A DNA stretch of 64,000 nt from Tricholoma matsutake (lineage: Eukaryota > Basidiomycota > Agaricomycetes > Agaricales > Tricholomataceae): positions 7,750,001 to 7,814,000 of the forward strand of contig AP026546.1 in NCBI GenBank assembly GCA_026075535.2, written 5' to 3'. The notes below the pieces were generated by a model. It was not told the origin of the DNA and made no database searches. It saw only the letters and a program-made list of their open reading frames with translations. Of this stretch, positions 20,349 to 31,003 are shown in pieces. How positions within the stretch are numbered: position 1 is the stretch's first letter; every line of letters begins with the position of its first letter. Position numbers and translations under genes: made by a program.

Positions 20349-21529
20349 AAATGCTTAATTACTGATGGGGCAAGGATATGCTAAATGTAACAAAAGCAAC
20401 ACACCTTTTGTTTAGTGCAATTTTTTCCCATCAATCGGGCTCAGGTGCACCATCCATATATTATCTACCCTTCAGCTCAGATGGTATGGTATGGGTACAG
20501 ATATGGCCATATTACAGTTGATGGAACTATATCTGCATGCTAAATTAATATTTAACAGTTTTAAGATCTAGTGATAGTACAATTAGTGAGGCAATGCTGC
20601 TGTGGACTGAGTGCATGCCAGATGAAGCTTCTTGACAAGTATTAAATGTTTCTATAGTTTTAGGCTGAAGACTTGCATGTCACAATGAGATTGTGCCACA
20701 ACCTCCATAGAAAACCCACTCAACAACCACGGCAGAGCCCTCACCTTGTTCGTCAAAGAACACTGGGGAGACAGCTATCAATTTTATCACTACCAAAAAT
20801 GCCTACTTATGACAAGGGATTTATTTCTTTGAAAAAGTTATGATTACGAAGATATTAAATACATGTATTAAGATATGAAATTATCCTTGCACATATTGTG
20901 AGTAAGAAAAGAGAAAATGAAACCCCCTCCAGCTTGCATGTTACGTGAGGGAGGTGTAGGTTGCCCATGGGAGGGGCACCATTGCTGATAGATCTCCCTT
21001 GGCACTGGGGCTCATTGTTGCCATGGGTGGTCAGGGGGTCTCCATTGGTGGTGGCTCCCCTTCATTGTCCTCACCACTGATAGTCCCCTGGCTTGAGGGT
21101 TCGCCTTCACCAGTGGTGGCTCCCCCTCACCACTAGTGATCCCTCCTTGTCAGTCCCACTCACCTCCCCTGTCCCTGCTGTTGTCAATACTTCCCCCTGT
21201 GGTGGTGTTCTTCCAGTTTTGGCTGGTGCTCGTCCCACTGTTTGCCCTTCATATTTATGTAGAAGCAATGTAAAATTAGTAAGTAGAAGAAAGAAAGAGA
21301 AACAAAATGTACATGAGCTTGAGGGGCATTGATCCTTGAGCCTTCATTTGCTGTGCTCCCCATTCCCCTCTGATTGGTCATTCTTGCATCCCCACTAGAT
21401 GTGGCCACCATTCCCCTGTTATTCTTGTGCCCCCAATTTACTGTCCACCCAGCTTGCTCTTTGTACATGCTGGTGTATTGGAGTCGTTGCTTTTGTCATT
21501 GTTTGGCTGTGCTCAGGTCGTAGACTAGT
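20349..21529. other. No recognisable gene; GC-rich low-complexity block at 20935-21240
   Basis: The block repeats GGTGGCTCCCC and CACCACT words (for example CCACTGATAGTCCCC, ACCAGTGGTGGCTCCCC). No reading frame resembles a known protein. It may be another degraded non-coding element, but I found no ends. Confidence 0.4.
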
Positions 21530-21534
21530 GTATA

Positions 21535-21960
21535 TATAAGGGCAACCTAAGCCTCTAGCAAAGGGAAATCTGAAGTTAAAATTATACTACATAGTACAGG
21601 GATTGGGGACACACCTAGCAAAGGGAAATCTGAAGAGAAAACTCTAAGGATCCCTTTGCCGATGCCCAGTATATTTGAAGACAACAAAAATCAAATAATA
21701 ACCTAAAAATAGAAAAGGCAGAGATAGGCAGATCAAGGCTGCCGAATGACATCATACCAAGGGGTAGATGTCGGAAGGGGTGCTCCGCCTCTAAATATAA
21801 AACTGTCAACATGCACAAACATGATAGAAAGGGAAAATTAGTAATAAAATCTGGAAAAATCATAGAAAATGAAGAATAGAAGGAAATGAAGTGAGGAAAA
21901 ATATAGAACAAATGTAAAAAATAGGAGAAACACACAGGGCACCCCCCTAGTCCCCTTTCA
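21535..21960 (-). repeat. 3' LTR of G2
   Basis: 426 bp, nearly identical to 26553-26978 and to the solo LTR at 43934-44359. The terminal base next to the polypurine tract differs (TGAAAGG instead of TGTAAGG). Confidence 0.92.
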
Positions 21961-21971
21961 TCACCCCCTCT

Positions 21972-22451
21972 CTAAGATGCATTGCCCTGATGCATTCGAA
22001 ATTGCATACGACCAAAGTCCATGACTTGAATGCGATGCAGTGCAGCAGTGTGCCATCGGTGGAATTTCTTGACTAACTGAGGGGCATTCATGTCAGACTC
22101 TTTGACCCATGAGTTCTCCTCATACCCATAACCCTTCCAATGCACCAAATACTGGAGTTTTCCTTGACACAAATGGCTGTCCAAGATTGACTCGACTTCA
22201 TATTGGGGTTCTCCCTCGATCACTGTAGGCAGTGGTGGTGGGTGTGAATGGCATCCTGGGAATGGATCTGGGGGAGCTGGAAGGAGTTTGACAACATGGA
22301 AGACTGGGTGGAGTCTGGACATGGAGGCTGGGAGGCGTAGACGATAGGTGTGCATTCCAACACACTTGACAATGGGGAAAGGTCCCAGGAAGCGATGAGC
22401 AAGTTTCTTGGACGGATGTGTAGTGGAGATGTCACTGGAGTCAAGATAAAC
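21972..22451 (-). pseudogene. G2 integrase C-terminus and chromodomain
   Basis: After the TGA the frame reads VYLDSSDIST, LAHRFLGPFPIVKCVG and LHPVFHVVKLLPA (GPY/F-like module). The chromodomain follows: YEVESILDSHLCQGKLQYLVHWKGYGYEENSWVKESD. The aromatic cage residues are present. The frame closes at 21972, just before the polypurine tract. Confidence 0.85.
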
Positions 22452-23336
22452 TCAATCACCAACCTTGTACTGAGGGGTCGGAGAATGGCATTGGTTGTAA
22501 AAGTGTGCCATGTCATCCTTCGCCTTTGCTAAGGCTGCCTTTGCCTCCTCCAAGCTATCCCGCATGCATTCTGTGAACTCATTCACCATCTTGATGTGTG
22601 AGGGAGTTTGGCAAGGTTCAAATCCCATGCGTGGATGTCGTCCAGTGTCTAAGAGGAAAGGGGTCTGTTGAGTGGAAGCATGGACATGGTTGTTGTATCC
22701 AAACTCGGCCAAGGGAAAAAGATCGTCCCAATTGTCCTGGCATTCATTGACAAAGATGCGGATGTACTGCTCCAGTTCCTGGTTGACTCGCTCAGTCTGG
22801 CCATCTGTTTGTGGGTGATAAGTGGTCGAAGCAAGGAGTTTGATTCCCAGGAGTCAGTACAGCTCCCAAGTGAACTCTGCCATGAACTGAGGGCCACGAT
22901 CAGAGAGGAAAGCACCAGGAAGTCCATGTAATTTCCACACATGGTGGAGGTAGAGTTGGGCGGCACCCAGGGCACTGACAGTGGTGTGAGCGCATTTTCC
23001 CACTGAATCAACTGTGCACATCACCACATCAAACCCATTCGACTCTGGCAACTCCACCACAAAGTTGATGCTGACAACATCCCAACAACTCTCTGGAACA
23101 GGAAGAGGATGTAGCTCACCAATGGGTTTGCGATGAGGAATCTTGGTGTGTAAGTAAAGGTCACAAGTATGACAATACTGACCAATGAGTCGTAACATTT
23201 GTGGCCACCAAGAATTCCGTGAGGTGAGCTCCAAGGTCTTCCAGTGTCCAGGATGACCAGCAATCTGTGAGTCATGGTGTTGGGATATGATGCGCTGGCA
23301 GAAAAGGGTGGATCCCTTCCTCAGTTCTTTAACAGC
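22452..23336 (-). pseudogene. G2 integrase with Asn at the first catalytic position
   Basis: The zinc finger is HHDSQIAGHPGHWKTLEL ... CHTCDLYLHTK. The core reads SINFVVELPES where relatives have Asp in place of Asn; ATC-GAC to ATC-AAC is a CpG transition. The second Asp (FLSDRGPQFMAEF) and Glu (GQTERVNQELEQY) remain. TGAs at 22854-22856 and 22452-22454 fit Arg CGA. The enzyme would be inactive. Confidence 0.85.
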
Positions 23337-23852
23337 TCAGGCAAGAACATCCTCATGTAAACTGCTATGGTTTGCACAATGAATGTCATGTAGGATGTCC
23401 TGCTCCTCGCCCTGGGGTGTGATGCCTTCCAGTGCCCAAATGGTGAACAGGTCTGGCTGCAACAACACAATATTTTGATTGTCATTGCTGCCATCCCCAT
23501 GGTCTGCAAGTCAGGAGAGGGCATCGGTCTTCCCCATGCTGCAACCCAGATGGTGGTGCAAGGAGAAGTCAAATCTGGATATATACAGGGACCAATGAGC
23601 TTGACAATGGTTCAATTTCTTGGCTGTCATAAAGTACTCAAGATTCTTGTGATCTATCCAAATTTCCACCTTGTGTTGGGCACCCTCGAGGAAGTGTTGC
23701 CACTCCTTGAGTTTGTACCATTGAAGCCATTCTAGGACGAGGTGCATGATGCGATGGTGCTCTTCAACCATGCGAGTGAAGATGAGGATGTCATCAAGAT
23801 AGCTACAAACAATGCCTTCAAGGATGAGGTCATGGAAGATGTCGTTCATCAT
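23337..23852 (-). pseudogene. G2 RT active site fused to RNase H by an internal deletion
   Basis: Begins [10 protein letters not shown], then CSYLDDILIFTRMVEEHHRIM (YLDD active site). It then runs directly into KEWQHFLEGAQHKVEIWIDHKNLEYFMTAKKL, the second half of RNase H. The thumb, connection and first RNase H Asp segment, roughly 130-150 residues in relatives, are absent. It ends FSLHHHLGCSMGKTDALS with TGA 23511-23513, and the linker carries TGA 23337-23339. Confidence 0.82.
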
Positions 23853-24612
23853 GGTGTGAAAGGTGGCAGGACTATTAGTAAGGCCAAGAACATGACAAGC
23901 AGTTCAAAAAGACCACAGTTAATATGAAAGGCTGCCTTCCACTCATCTCCCTTCTTTATCCTCACATTATTGTAGCCCCAATGGACATCAAGCTTGGTGA
24001 AGTATTGGGCTCCACAGAGTTGGTTCACAAGTTCGGAGATGAGAGGTAATGGGTAGCAATTTTTGACCATGATGTTGTTGAGCCTTCTGTAGTCTTGAAC
24101 CGGTCGAAGTGAGCCATCCTTCTTCTTGACAAAGAAAAAGGGAGAGGCCATGGGTGACTTCAATGGTCAAATACGTCCAGAGGCCAGGTGTTCATCAATG
24201 AACTGGTCAAGCTGTTGTTGTTCTTCAGGAGAGAGAGGGTAGAGCTTGCAGGATGAAGGGGTTGCACCAGGGGTGAGTTCAATTGCGTGATCCCATGGCT
24301 TGCGCGCAGGGAGAGAGTCAAACGATTCCTTGGAGAACACATCTCCAAACTCATGGAGATGAGGGAGCAAGGAATTAGTAAAGGATTTAGCAGCATTGTT
24401 TTTGTGGAAGGCCTCAGCGAGGCGTTGGGATATGTTTGATGTAGCACACATCTCGTGCGATGGACGAATCACAGTGTAGAAGATCCCATCACCTTCCTCC
24501 ACTTCCTCTGGCTCCTCATCATCATCATCCGAGTCCAGCATCAGATCAGGAACCCCTTCCAACTCCACGTATAGGCAGGGGTCTGGCATGACACTTCTGA
24601 GTACGTCGTATC
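23853..24612 (-). pseudogene. G2 reverse transcriptase, N-terminal and palm part
   Basis: Reads HLHEFGDVFSKESFDSLP, PWDHAIELTPGATPSSCKLYPLSPEE and, after TGA 24167-24169, [28 protein letters not shown]. Palm motif A is [15 protein letters not shown]. The frame shifts near 23880. An acidic insert (DSDDDDEEPEEVEEGDG) precedes the RT proper. Confidence 0.85.
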
Positions 24613-25265
24613 ACCGCCTTCTGTCCACGATGTTCTTGCCTGGCTTCTGTGAAACAAGTATGACAGTGGGATGGACATTGGCTCATGGTAACCTCCCCAG
24701 TATGCCAGTCGACCTCTGGGTTATGGTCTCAAAGCCACGGATAGCCCAAAATCACCTTTTGCTTTCCTAATTGAGTGACAGCAAAAAGGGCACACTCACT
24801 ATGATCTTTGTAATGGAGGACCAGGTCTACAACCTCTTGGATGGCACCAGCTTCATTTGGGGACCCATCCACATTATACACAGGTATCAGACGTGAGAGT
24901 GAGCAAGTATTTAAGTGGTGTTGTTGTGCGAGATGGGCATCGATGAAGAGACCAGTCACACCAGAGTCCAGGAGCGCAGAGACACCGAGTATCTGTCCAG
25001 TGTCAGTCGTCTGCAGTTTGATTGCTAGGTTTAAGGAATGTGTAGAGGGAGTGGATGCAACAATATATTTGCATGGTAGTTTACGCTCCCATGATTTAAT
25101 TTTGGGGTGTGGAGCAGAGGGATAGATGGGAAGAGCAGGTACATCTTGAGCCAACTTCGAAGGGTCAGAGAGGGGAACAGTCACAGAAATGGACTCATTC
25201 TCTGGGGATTCAACTGACAAGACTTCAAAGTGGCCATGGATGGACAGGCAGTGAGGGCGTATGAT
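24613..25265 (-). pseudogene. G2 aspartic protease region
   Basis: In the same frame as gag. The retropepsin motif appears as SALLDSGVTGLFID near 24960, with the DSG active site kept, and the hydrophobic end as KVILGYPWL. TGA 24729-24731 follows (then DHNPEVDWHTGEV). The frame shifts near 24605 into the RT frame. The protease would cut the Gag-Pol polyprotein. Confidence 0.82.
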
Positions 25266-26423
25266 TCACTCGCTGCGAATAGAAAAATCCTGCTCCTCTA
25301 CAACTTCTGACTTGATCTCCTCTGCAACCTGATCCTTTGCTTCCTCAACATCTACAAGCGCCAACAAGTCTTGGAGGAGTTCATCTCGCCCCTTGGGGGT
25401 GAGCATGCGGATATCCTGATGATGGGGACATGCTCCAGCCCTGTGCCCAGTTTCCCCACAACAGTAACAGAGATCCAACCTAGGTGCACGGCTGCAGGCT
25501 GCATCAACATCCATTGGTACTGGGACATTGTTGGCTGGTGTGGGAGTTTGACAAACAGGAGTGGGGTTAAGGCAGGGGAGGGTTCGATTGAAGGTGTAGG
25601 GCGCATGAGTGGTAGTTGGAGCATGGAATGCAGCGTTAAATGCTGCATTTGTGAGTCGGTTCTCATCACAGAGTGAAGCAGCTTCATACCAAGCATAGAT
25701 ATCATCGTCCACTGGGCGCCCTTCCAACATCTGTGCAATCTGGTCCTGAATTTCTTGGTTGAGGCCCCATCAGAACTTCACCACCACTGGTAGCCCACTC
25801 CCATATCCTGCCATGTCCACCAAATCCTTAGACTCATCAATATAATTGTCCATGGATCAACATGCCTGGTGGTAAGAGGATGACTCAAGTTGTGTCACTG
25901 CTTGGTGGTGCTCGTTGAGGGGACAAAAGTGGCATACAAACTCAGCTTGAAAGTCACCCCAAGTGGAGAAAGGTAGAGAACTGAGTTCTTTAGTTTGATG
26001 CAGAATACGGTCCACATAGAGATAGGCATGTTCAGATTTCATGTATGTGAAGACCCAATAAATTTTTGCAGCCTCATCGACAAATTGATGCGACTGGAGA
26101 CTGATGTATAACTCACAGGAATTAAGGAATGCATGTCCCTGCGCACATGCACTATTAAATTCAGCGGGGGGGGGGGACAGTTTGATCTGGGTGCGCTCTT
26201 TAGTGGGTGCATTTGGCAGTACATCATTGTTGGGTGTGCTTGGAGTCGCAATGGGGGGAATATTGGTTGTAGGGTTAGTCTGGAGGGTCCTGACGAAGTT
26301 TTCAATCATAGATTTAAGTGAATCGATTTGCACGCATATTCCGGAAACATCGCTTTCAAGCGCATTGAGGCGCTCTGATGCATCCATGTCGCTAGGGGGC
26401 ACATTTGGTGAAAATGGTGGCAT
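25266..26423 (-). pseudogene. G2 Gag with CCHC zinc knuckle
   Basis: Starts at the Met at 26423 (MPPFSPNVPPSDMDASERLNALE). A leading coiled coil (about residues 15-50) is followed by the capsid-like part (CAQGHAFLNSCELYISLQ, AKIYWVFTYMKSEHAYLYVD, WGDFQAEFVCHF). The knuckle is CYCCGETGHRAGACPH near 25440. TGA codons interrupt the one frame at 25857-25859, 25770-25772 and 25266-25268; each fits an Arg CGA. Gag forms the virus-like particle and packages RNA. Confidence 0.85.
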
Positions 26424-26552
26424 AGTAAAGGTGAGACTGTCTGGAACAGTGTGTAGGGAGTCTGTGGAGCTTTGGGAAGCATCGTCTACTCTGTACCTGC
26501 CTATCTTGGGCAGTGCATTTGCGATTTCTGGCCTTAGGGGAGAGTTTTCTAC

Positions 26553-26978
26553 TATAAGGGCAACCTAAGCCTCCAGCAAAGGGAAATCCAAAGTTAAAAT
26601 TATACTACATAGTACAGGGATTGGGGACACACCTAGCAAAGGGAAATCCAAAGAGAAAACTCTAAGGATCCCTTTGCTGATGCCCAGTATATGTAAAGAC
26701 AACAAAAATCAAATAATAACCTAAAAATAGAAAAGGCAGAGATAGGCAGATCAAGGCCGCCAAATGACATCATACCAAGGGGTATATGTTGGAAGGGGTG
26801 CTCTGCCTCTAAATATAAAACTGTCAACATGCACAAACATGATAGAAAGGGAAAATTAGTAATAAAATCTGGAAAAATCATAGAAAATGAAGAATAGAAG
26901 GAAATGAAGTGAGGAAAAATATAGAACAAACATAAAAAATAGGAGAAACACACAGGGCACCCCCCTAGTCCCCTTACA
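26553..26978 (-). repeat. 5' LTR of G2
   Basis: 426 bp; begins TGTAAGGGGACTAGG on the - strand and ends CCCTTATA. It is followed on the + strand by GTATA, the target duplication. Confidence 0.92.
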
Positions 26979-26983
26979 GTATA

Positions 26984-27548
26984 CTCAGTAAAAATAAACA
27001 ATAGTGAAAAAAACTTGGCCTTAAAATATCCAAATTAACAATAATATCTGCAATTCTTATATACAGTCTGAAAAGGGTATTTAAAGGATGGTAGCATTGA
27101 CAAATTTCAACAGTGCACTCAGAATTGGGCTTTGAAATGTATGGTAGTAGCTGAACAAATAGTATACATATGTGAAATTTAATGAACAGAGATTACGAGT
27201 CCTTAACAATGTTAAGTAAGACTCATTCTTCATACCGGGAATTGAGGAAAAATTCAGTGCTATAAGAAAAACATTTCCTTTTTCCCCACGGTCAATAAGT
27301 TCTGTGCGACCATTACAAAAATTACTGACTTTACTAACCGTGGGACTGAAAAATTAGCCGAGACGCGGATTTCGAGTATAAAAGGAAATTTTTCATCCGG
27401 CTATCTAAATTACCGGTAACCTACAGTAATTGACTTCAATACAATACAATCCCCATTACAAAGCCTTATTGATAGTTTCATTACAAACTATTATTGATCA
27501 GTTACAAACTTTGTATTGAAATTTTGAAATTTGATGATACTTCGGGGG
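26984..27548. other. No recognisable feature
   Basis: AT-rich sequence beyond the G2 insertion. It is probably continuous with 21481-21529 before G2 inserted. No ORF or repeat recognised. Confidence 0.5.
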
Positions 27549-27636
27549 CCCTAAAGTTATCACGTGCACCAAATATCGACTTCTCTCCCCCCCCCCCGAG
27601 AGATGTCGATATTTGGCGCACGTGACCGCTTTAGGG
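27549..27636. repeat. Large palindrome with 39-nt arms and a C10 loop
   Basis: The arm 27549-27587 (CCCTAAAG ... TTCTCTC) and arm 27598-27636 (GAGAGATG ... CTTTAGGG) are complementary at 34 of 39 positions, separated by ten C residues. Each arm contains CACGTG (or its near copy) and CCAAATATCGAC. It would form a stable cruciform or RNA hairpin. It may be a tiny foldback element or a strong structural site. Confidence 0.85.
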
Positions 27637-27689
27637 TATGCTTTTTTTAGCACATTTACAATGAAAGTCTTGTATCTCACTCATTTCTT

Positions 27690-29010
27690 GTCCGATTAGG
27701 TTCATTTAAATACAGATAGGAAAGTACATCATTGGCCAGTCATCGGGAGAGTAGTTGGCAATGTTTGGTATTGTTGTCATGGCTAAATATAGTATCTCCT
27801 TCAGTTTTCATCCAATTTGCATGATTTAACTTGCAAATGAAAAGTATGCTGTTGGTCTATCAGTGGGAAATATTTACAAGTATTTGGGATTGTTTGTTTA
27901 TAGATCAAAAAGATCAAAGTAACTATATCAGAGCCAGTTTTTACTCAATTGAGTTTATTTAACTTGTGGAAGGGTATGTAACTTGGACACTTTACCCTGC
28001 GCTGACAAAAGTTGTTTATATTTGTTTGTTAGATTATCAAAATACTGTATCTTGCTCAGTTCTTGGCTGATTTCTTATATTTAACTTGGAATGAGAAGAT
28101 ACATTATTGGCCAATCATTGGGAGGGTGTTTGGCATTGTTTGGCATTGTTGTCATGGCTAGATATAGTATCTCCTTCAGTTTTCATCCATTTTGGATGAT
28201 TTAACTTGCAAGATAAAAAGTATACTGTTGGTTTATTATTAAAAGATACTTACAAATATTTGGCATTATTTGGTCATATATCAAAAAATCAAAAAGATGA
28301 TGTCAGAGCTGGTTTTAACTCACTTGAGTTTATTTAACTTTTAGAAGGGTGTAGCTTGGGCACTTTACACTGACAAAGGTTGTTTATCTTTAATTGTTAA
28401 ATTATCAAAATACTGTATCTTCCCCATTTCTTGGCTGATTTGTTTTATTTAACTTGGAATAAGAAGATACACTATTGTATAGTATCTCTTTTAGTTTTCA
28501 TCCATTTTGGATGATTTAACTTGAAAATAAAAAGATACTGTTGGTCTATCCTTAAAGGATATTTACAGATATTTGCTATTATTTGTTAATATATCAAGCA
28601 GATCAAAAAGACTATATCAGAGCCAGTTCTAATTCAATTTGTAGAAGGGTATGTAGCTTGGGCATTTTATATTGACAAAATTGTTCATCTTTATTTGTTA
28701 AATTATCAAAATGCTGTATCTTGGTCAATTCTTGGCCAATTTGTTTTATTTAAGTTGGAATAAGAAGATACATTATTGGCCCCTTCATTGAGATCATCAG
28801 TTAGTTCTTCTTTAATCCAACTGATTTAACCCACAAATAAAATACATACTCTTTGTACATTATCTGATTTAGTGTGCTAACAAAGGTTGTTTATATTTGT
28901 TATTAAATCATCAAAAATGCTGTATCTCAATTCTTGTCCCATTTGTTTTATTTAACTTGAAATAAGAAGATATATTGTTGGCCCATTATTGAAATCTCAT
29001 TTGGAATTAT
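27690..29010 (+). repeat. AT-rich tandem repeat, 4-5 degenerate units of about 315-375 bp
   Basis: The same word order recurs: AGTATCTCCTTCAGTTTTCATC, TGATTTAACTTGCAA, then ATCAGAGCCAGTTTT, TTTATTTAACTT, TAGCTTGGGCACTTTA, TTATCAAAATACTGTATCTT and GAAGATACATTATTGGCC. Starts of AGTATCTC lie at about 27790, 28165 and 28480, with a worn unit near 28800. No coding potential. Unit divergence is high. Confidence 0.75.
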
Positions 29011-29090
29011 TTGGCCTTGTTTGTATGGTTTCAGTTTATTATTCCAGTCAGTTCTTATGTAAACAATGTTGTATACTATTAGACCATTAT

Positions 29091-29510
29091 TGTTAAGTGC
29101 TGAACTTGAGGGTGGAAATCTGTCAGACTCATATTGGATGGTGTATCAGAGAGGACTTGGCTTCAACTTATAAGAAATTGTGCCCTTCACCTTGTCAGTG
29201 TCTAATTTCAAGACAAAGGTAAATGTAAGAATATCAGAGTTTGAGAGGAAGTCCAAGACAGGAGAGGAGACTAGAGATTGAGATGGGTAAACTTGGTTGC
29301 TTTATGAACCAAAGAATACACACAGAAGTAAATAGGTTAAATACTAAAGAGCAGAGTTAGGTCAGAGACCAGTGGAGAACAGAGTAGTGGAGGTATCATA
29401 GGAATGGAAACTATATCTAAAATACTAATGCTATGCCAATCATTACTAGGTGACCTTGGTGGAAAATGGTTCAACAAAAATCCACATGGCTGGAACAGAA
29501 TCAAGAGATA
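29091..29510 (-). repeat. Relic LTR related to the G3 LTR
   Basis: It starts TGTTAAGTGCTGAACTTGAGG, matching the start of both G3 LTRs with one or two changes, and shares GGACTTGGCTTCAACTTATAAG, CTAATTTCAAG and TTAAATACTAA further in. It is shorter and more diverged than the G3 LTRs. It could be the 3' LTR of G4 or an unrelated solo LTR; the junction to G4 is AT-rich and unclear. Confidence 0.55.
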
Positions 29511-29689
29511 TTATTATATATTTGTTATTATTTGTTATTGATGAAAATAAGCTATATCTTCCTTAATGTTTAACTTGTAATAGAACATAATATCATTGAT
29601 GCATCATTAACATAATGGTTTCCACTATTTGGTATTATTTATCAGGGCTAAATATAAAGTTTACATAACCCATAGTTGATCTCAAAAGG

Positions 29690-30321
29690 AGCCATTCCAG
29701 TGGCATGATTGATAGTCAAGTTAATCATAAACTCCACCAATGCCAGAAACTTGAACCAGTCTTTCTGGTTGGAGGCCACAAAGGTTCGTAGGATCTGGAC
29801 AATGGAGTGGTTGGCTCATTCCATTGCCCCATTGGTTTGGGGGTGAAAGGAGGTGGACATGAGGAGCTTTACATCTAGTATACGATGTACTTCCCTCCAC
29901 CAGCGGGAGATGAACTTGGAGTCTCAATCTGAGATGATAGACCCCGGTAGACCATGCAAGCAGACTATCTCCTTAATGAACAACAATGACAGATCTGTCA
30001 CCATAGTAGTGGTATTCATGGGCACTAGGTGCACCATGGAAGTTAGTCGACACAGGATGACCCAGAGGTAATCGAACCCTTCTGACTCAGGGAATGGGCC
30101 CACAAAGGCAATACCAATCGACTCCCAGGGCCAGAGGGGCATGGGGAGGGAGTAAAGTTTGTCTTGGGGGGAGGCGTACTCCCCCTTAGACCAACGGCAA
30201 GCCTGACACAAATTGCAGAACTGGTCGATTTCATACTGCAGGCATGGCCATCAGTACCATCATTGTATGTACTCAGACATCTTCGCTGGTCCAAAGTGAC
30301 CGACAATGCAGTGGGCTTGTT
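29690..30321 (-). pseudogene. G4 integrase
   Basis: Reads IVKQAHCIVGHFGPAKMSEYIQ, CNLCQACRWSKGEY (zinc-binding part), SIGIAFVGPFPES (Ala where the first catalytic Asp is expected), HGLPGSIISD followed by TGA, DSKFISRWW (second Asp kept before the stop) and HPQTNGAME followed by TGA (Glu kept). The TGAs near 29923 and 29816 fit Arg CGA. The end, FMINLTINHATGMAPFEINYG, is truncated. The missing Asp makes it inactive. Confidence 0.78.
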
Positions 30322-30994
30322 TGACTATTCATCCATGCAAGGTACTATCCTTAGAGGGGGCAGAAGGAACACAGAAGACTCTAACTCCTCCTCTGTTCTT
30401 CATCCATACCAGCCCATCTGATACCTCGAGACCTGGATGATCTCCAGGTTGTTTCATAATCTTGCTGAACAGCTTGTCCTGGGCATATCCTGCCCAAATA
30501 TCTTCATCCAAAGGGTCAGGATCAGACAAGTGGACTGTCAAATCAGTCCCTGAGGCCAACAAATCATAGATTGTTGGATTATCGCCCCTGTCAGGAGTGG
30601 GGAGAACATTGCCTTCTTCAGGATAATCTGCCATCTCTGCAGCTCCCTGTTCCCACTCTTTGATCCTTTCTTAGAGAGCAGTTAAGTGTTTCTTCACTCA
30701 TTTAGCCTGAGCATGGGCTGAACAAGTTTCAATCACCTGGTTCTTGATTTCAAGGTGCCTTTCCCAAGGAAGATCCTCATGCTTGGGATCCAGCCTTACA
30801 TCGGCAAACACGTAGTGCTGTACCAAATGGGCCTCATCCCAGTTATCAAACTGGTAGTACCACAATAGAGTGTTGGCCACCTTGTTAAGGTTTCCTTTGA
30901 TATACTGTATATCAAAGTCAAACCGAGACAAGTACTCCATCCAATGTGTCTGCCTAGCTGATAGGTGACGCTGAAGCAGAGCAGCCTGCCCCAA
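30322..30994 (-). pseudogene. G4 RNase H end and RNase H-integrase spacer
   Basis: From the Met at 30994: RHLSARQTHWMEYLSRFDFDIQYIKGNLNKVANTL, the C-terminus of RNase H, then an acidic spacer (DPDPLDEDIWAGYAQDKLFSKIMKQPGDH). Stops TGA and TAA near 30670-30700 and TGA near 30328 interrupt one frame. It should directly follow DHKALEFF, which instead lies on the + strand at about 31983-32008. Confidence 0.75.
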
Positions 30995-31003
30995 TGCTAG
31001 TCA

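Larger units (their letters stand above)
21535..26978 (-). mobile_element. Complete Ty3/Gypsy element G2 with two LTRs (5444 bp)
   Basis: Two 426-bp LTRs lie at 21535-21960 and 26553-26978. On the - strand they begin TGTAAGGGGAC (TGAAAGGGGAC in the downstream copy) and end GCCCTTATA. The target duplication is GTATA, at 21530-21534 and 26979-26983. A polypurine tract (AGAGAGGGGGTGA on the - strand) abuts the 3' LTR at 21961. Gag, protease, RT, RNase H, integrase and chromodomain follow in order on the - strand. The RT-RNase H region is internally deleted and there are many TGA codons, so the copy is dead. The LTRs differ at only a few percent of positions. Confidence 0.93.

Noticed and set aside
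27549..27636. CRISPR repeat or bacterial terminator
   Set aside because: Eukaryotic context, single palindrome, no spacer array.
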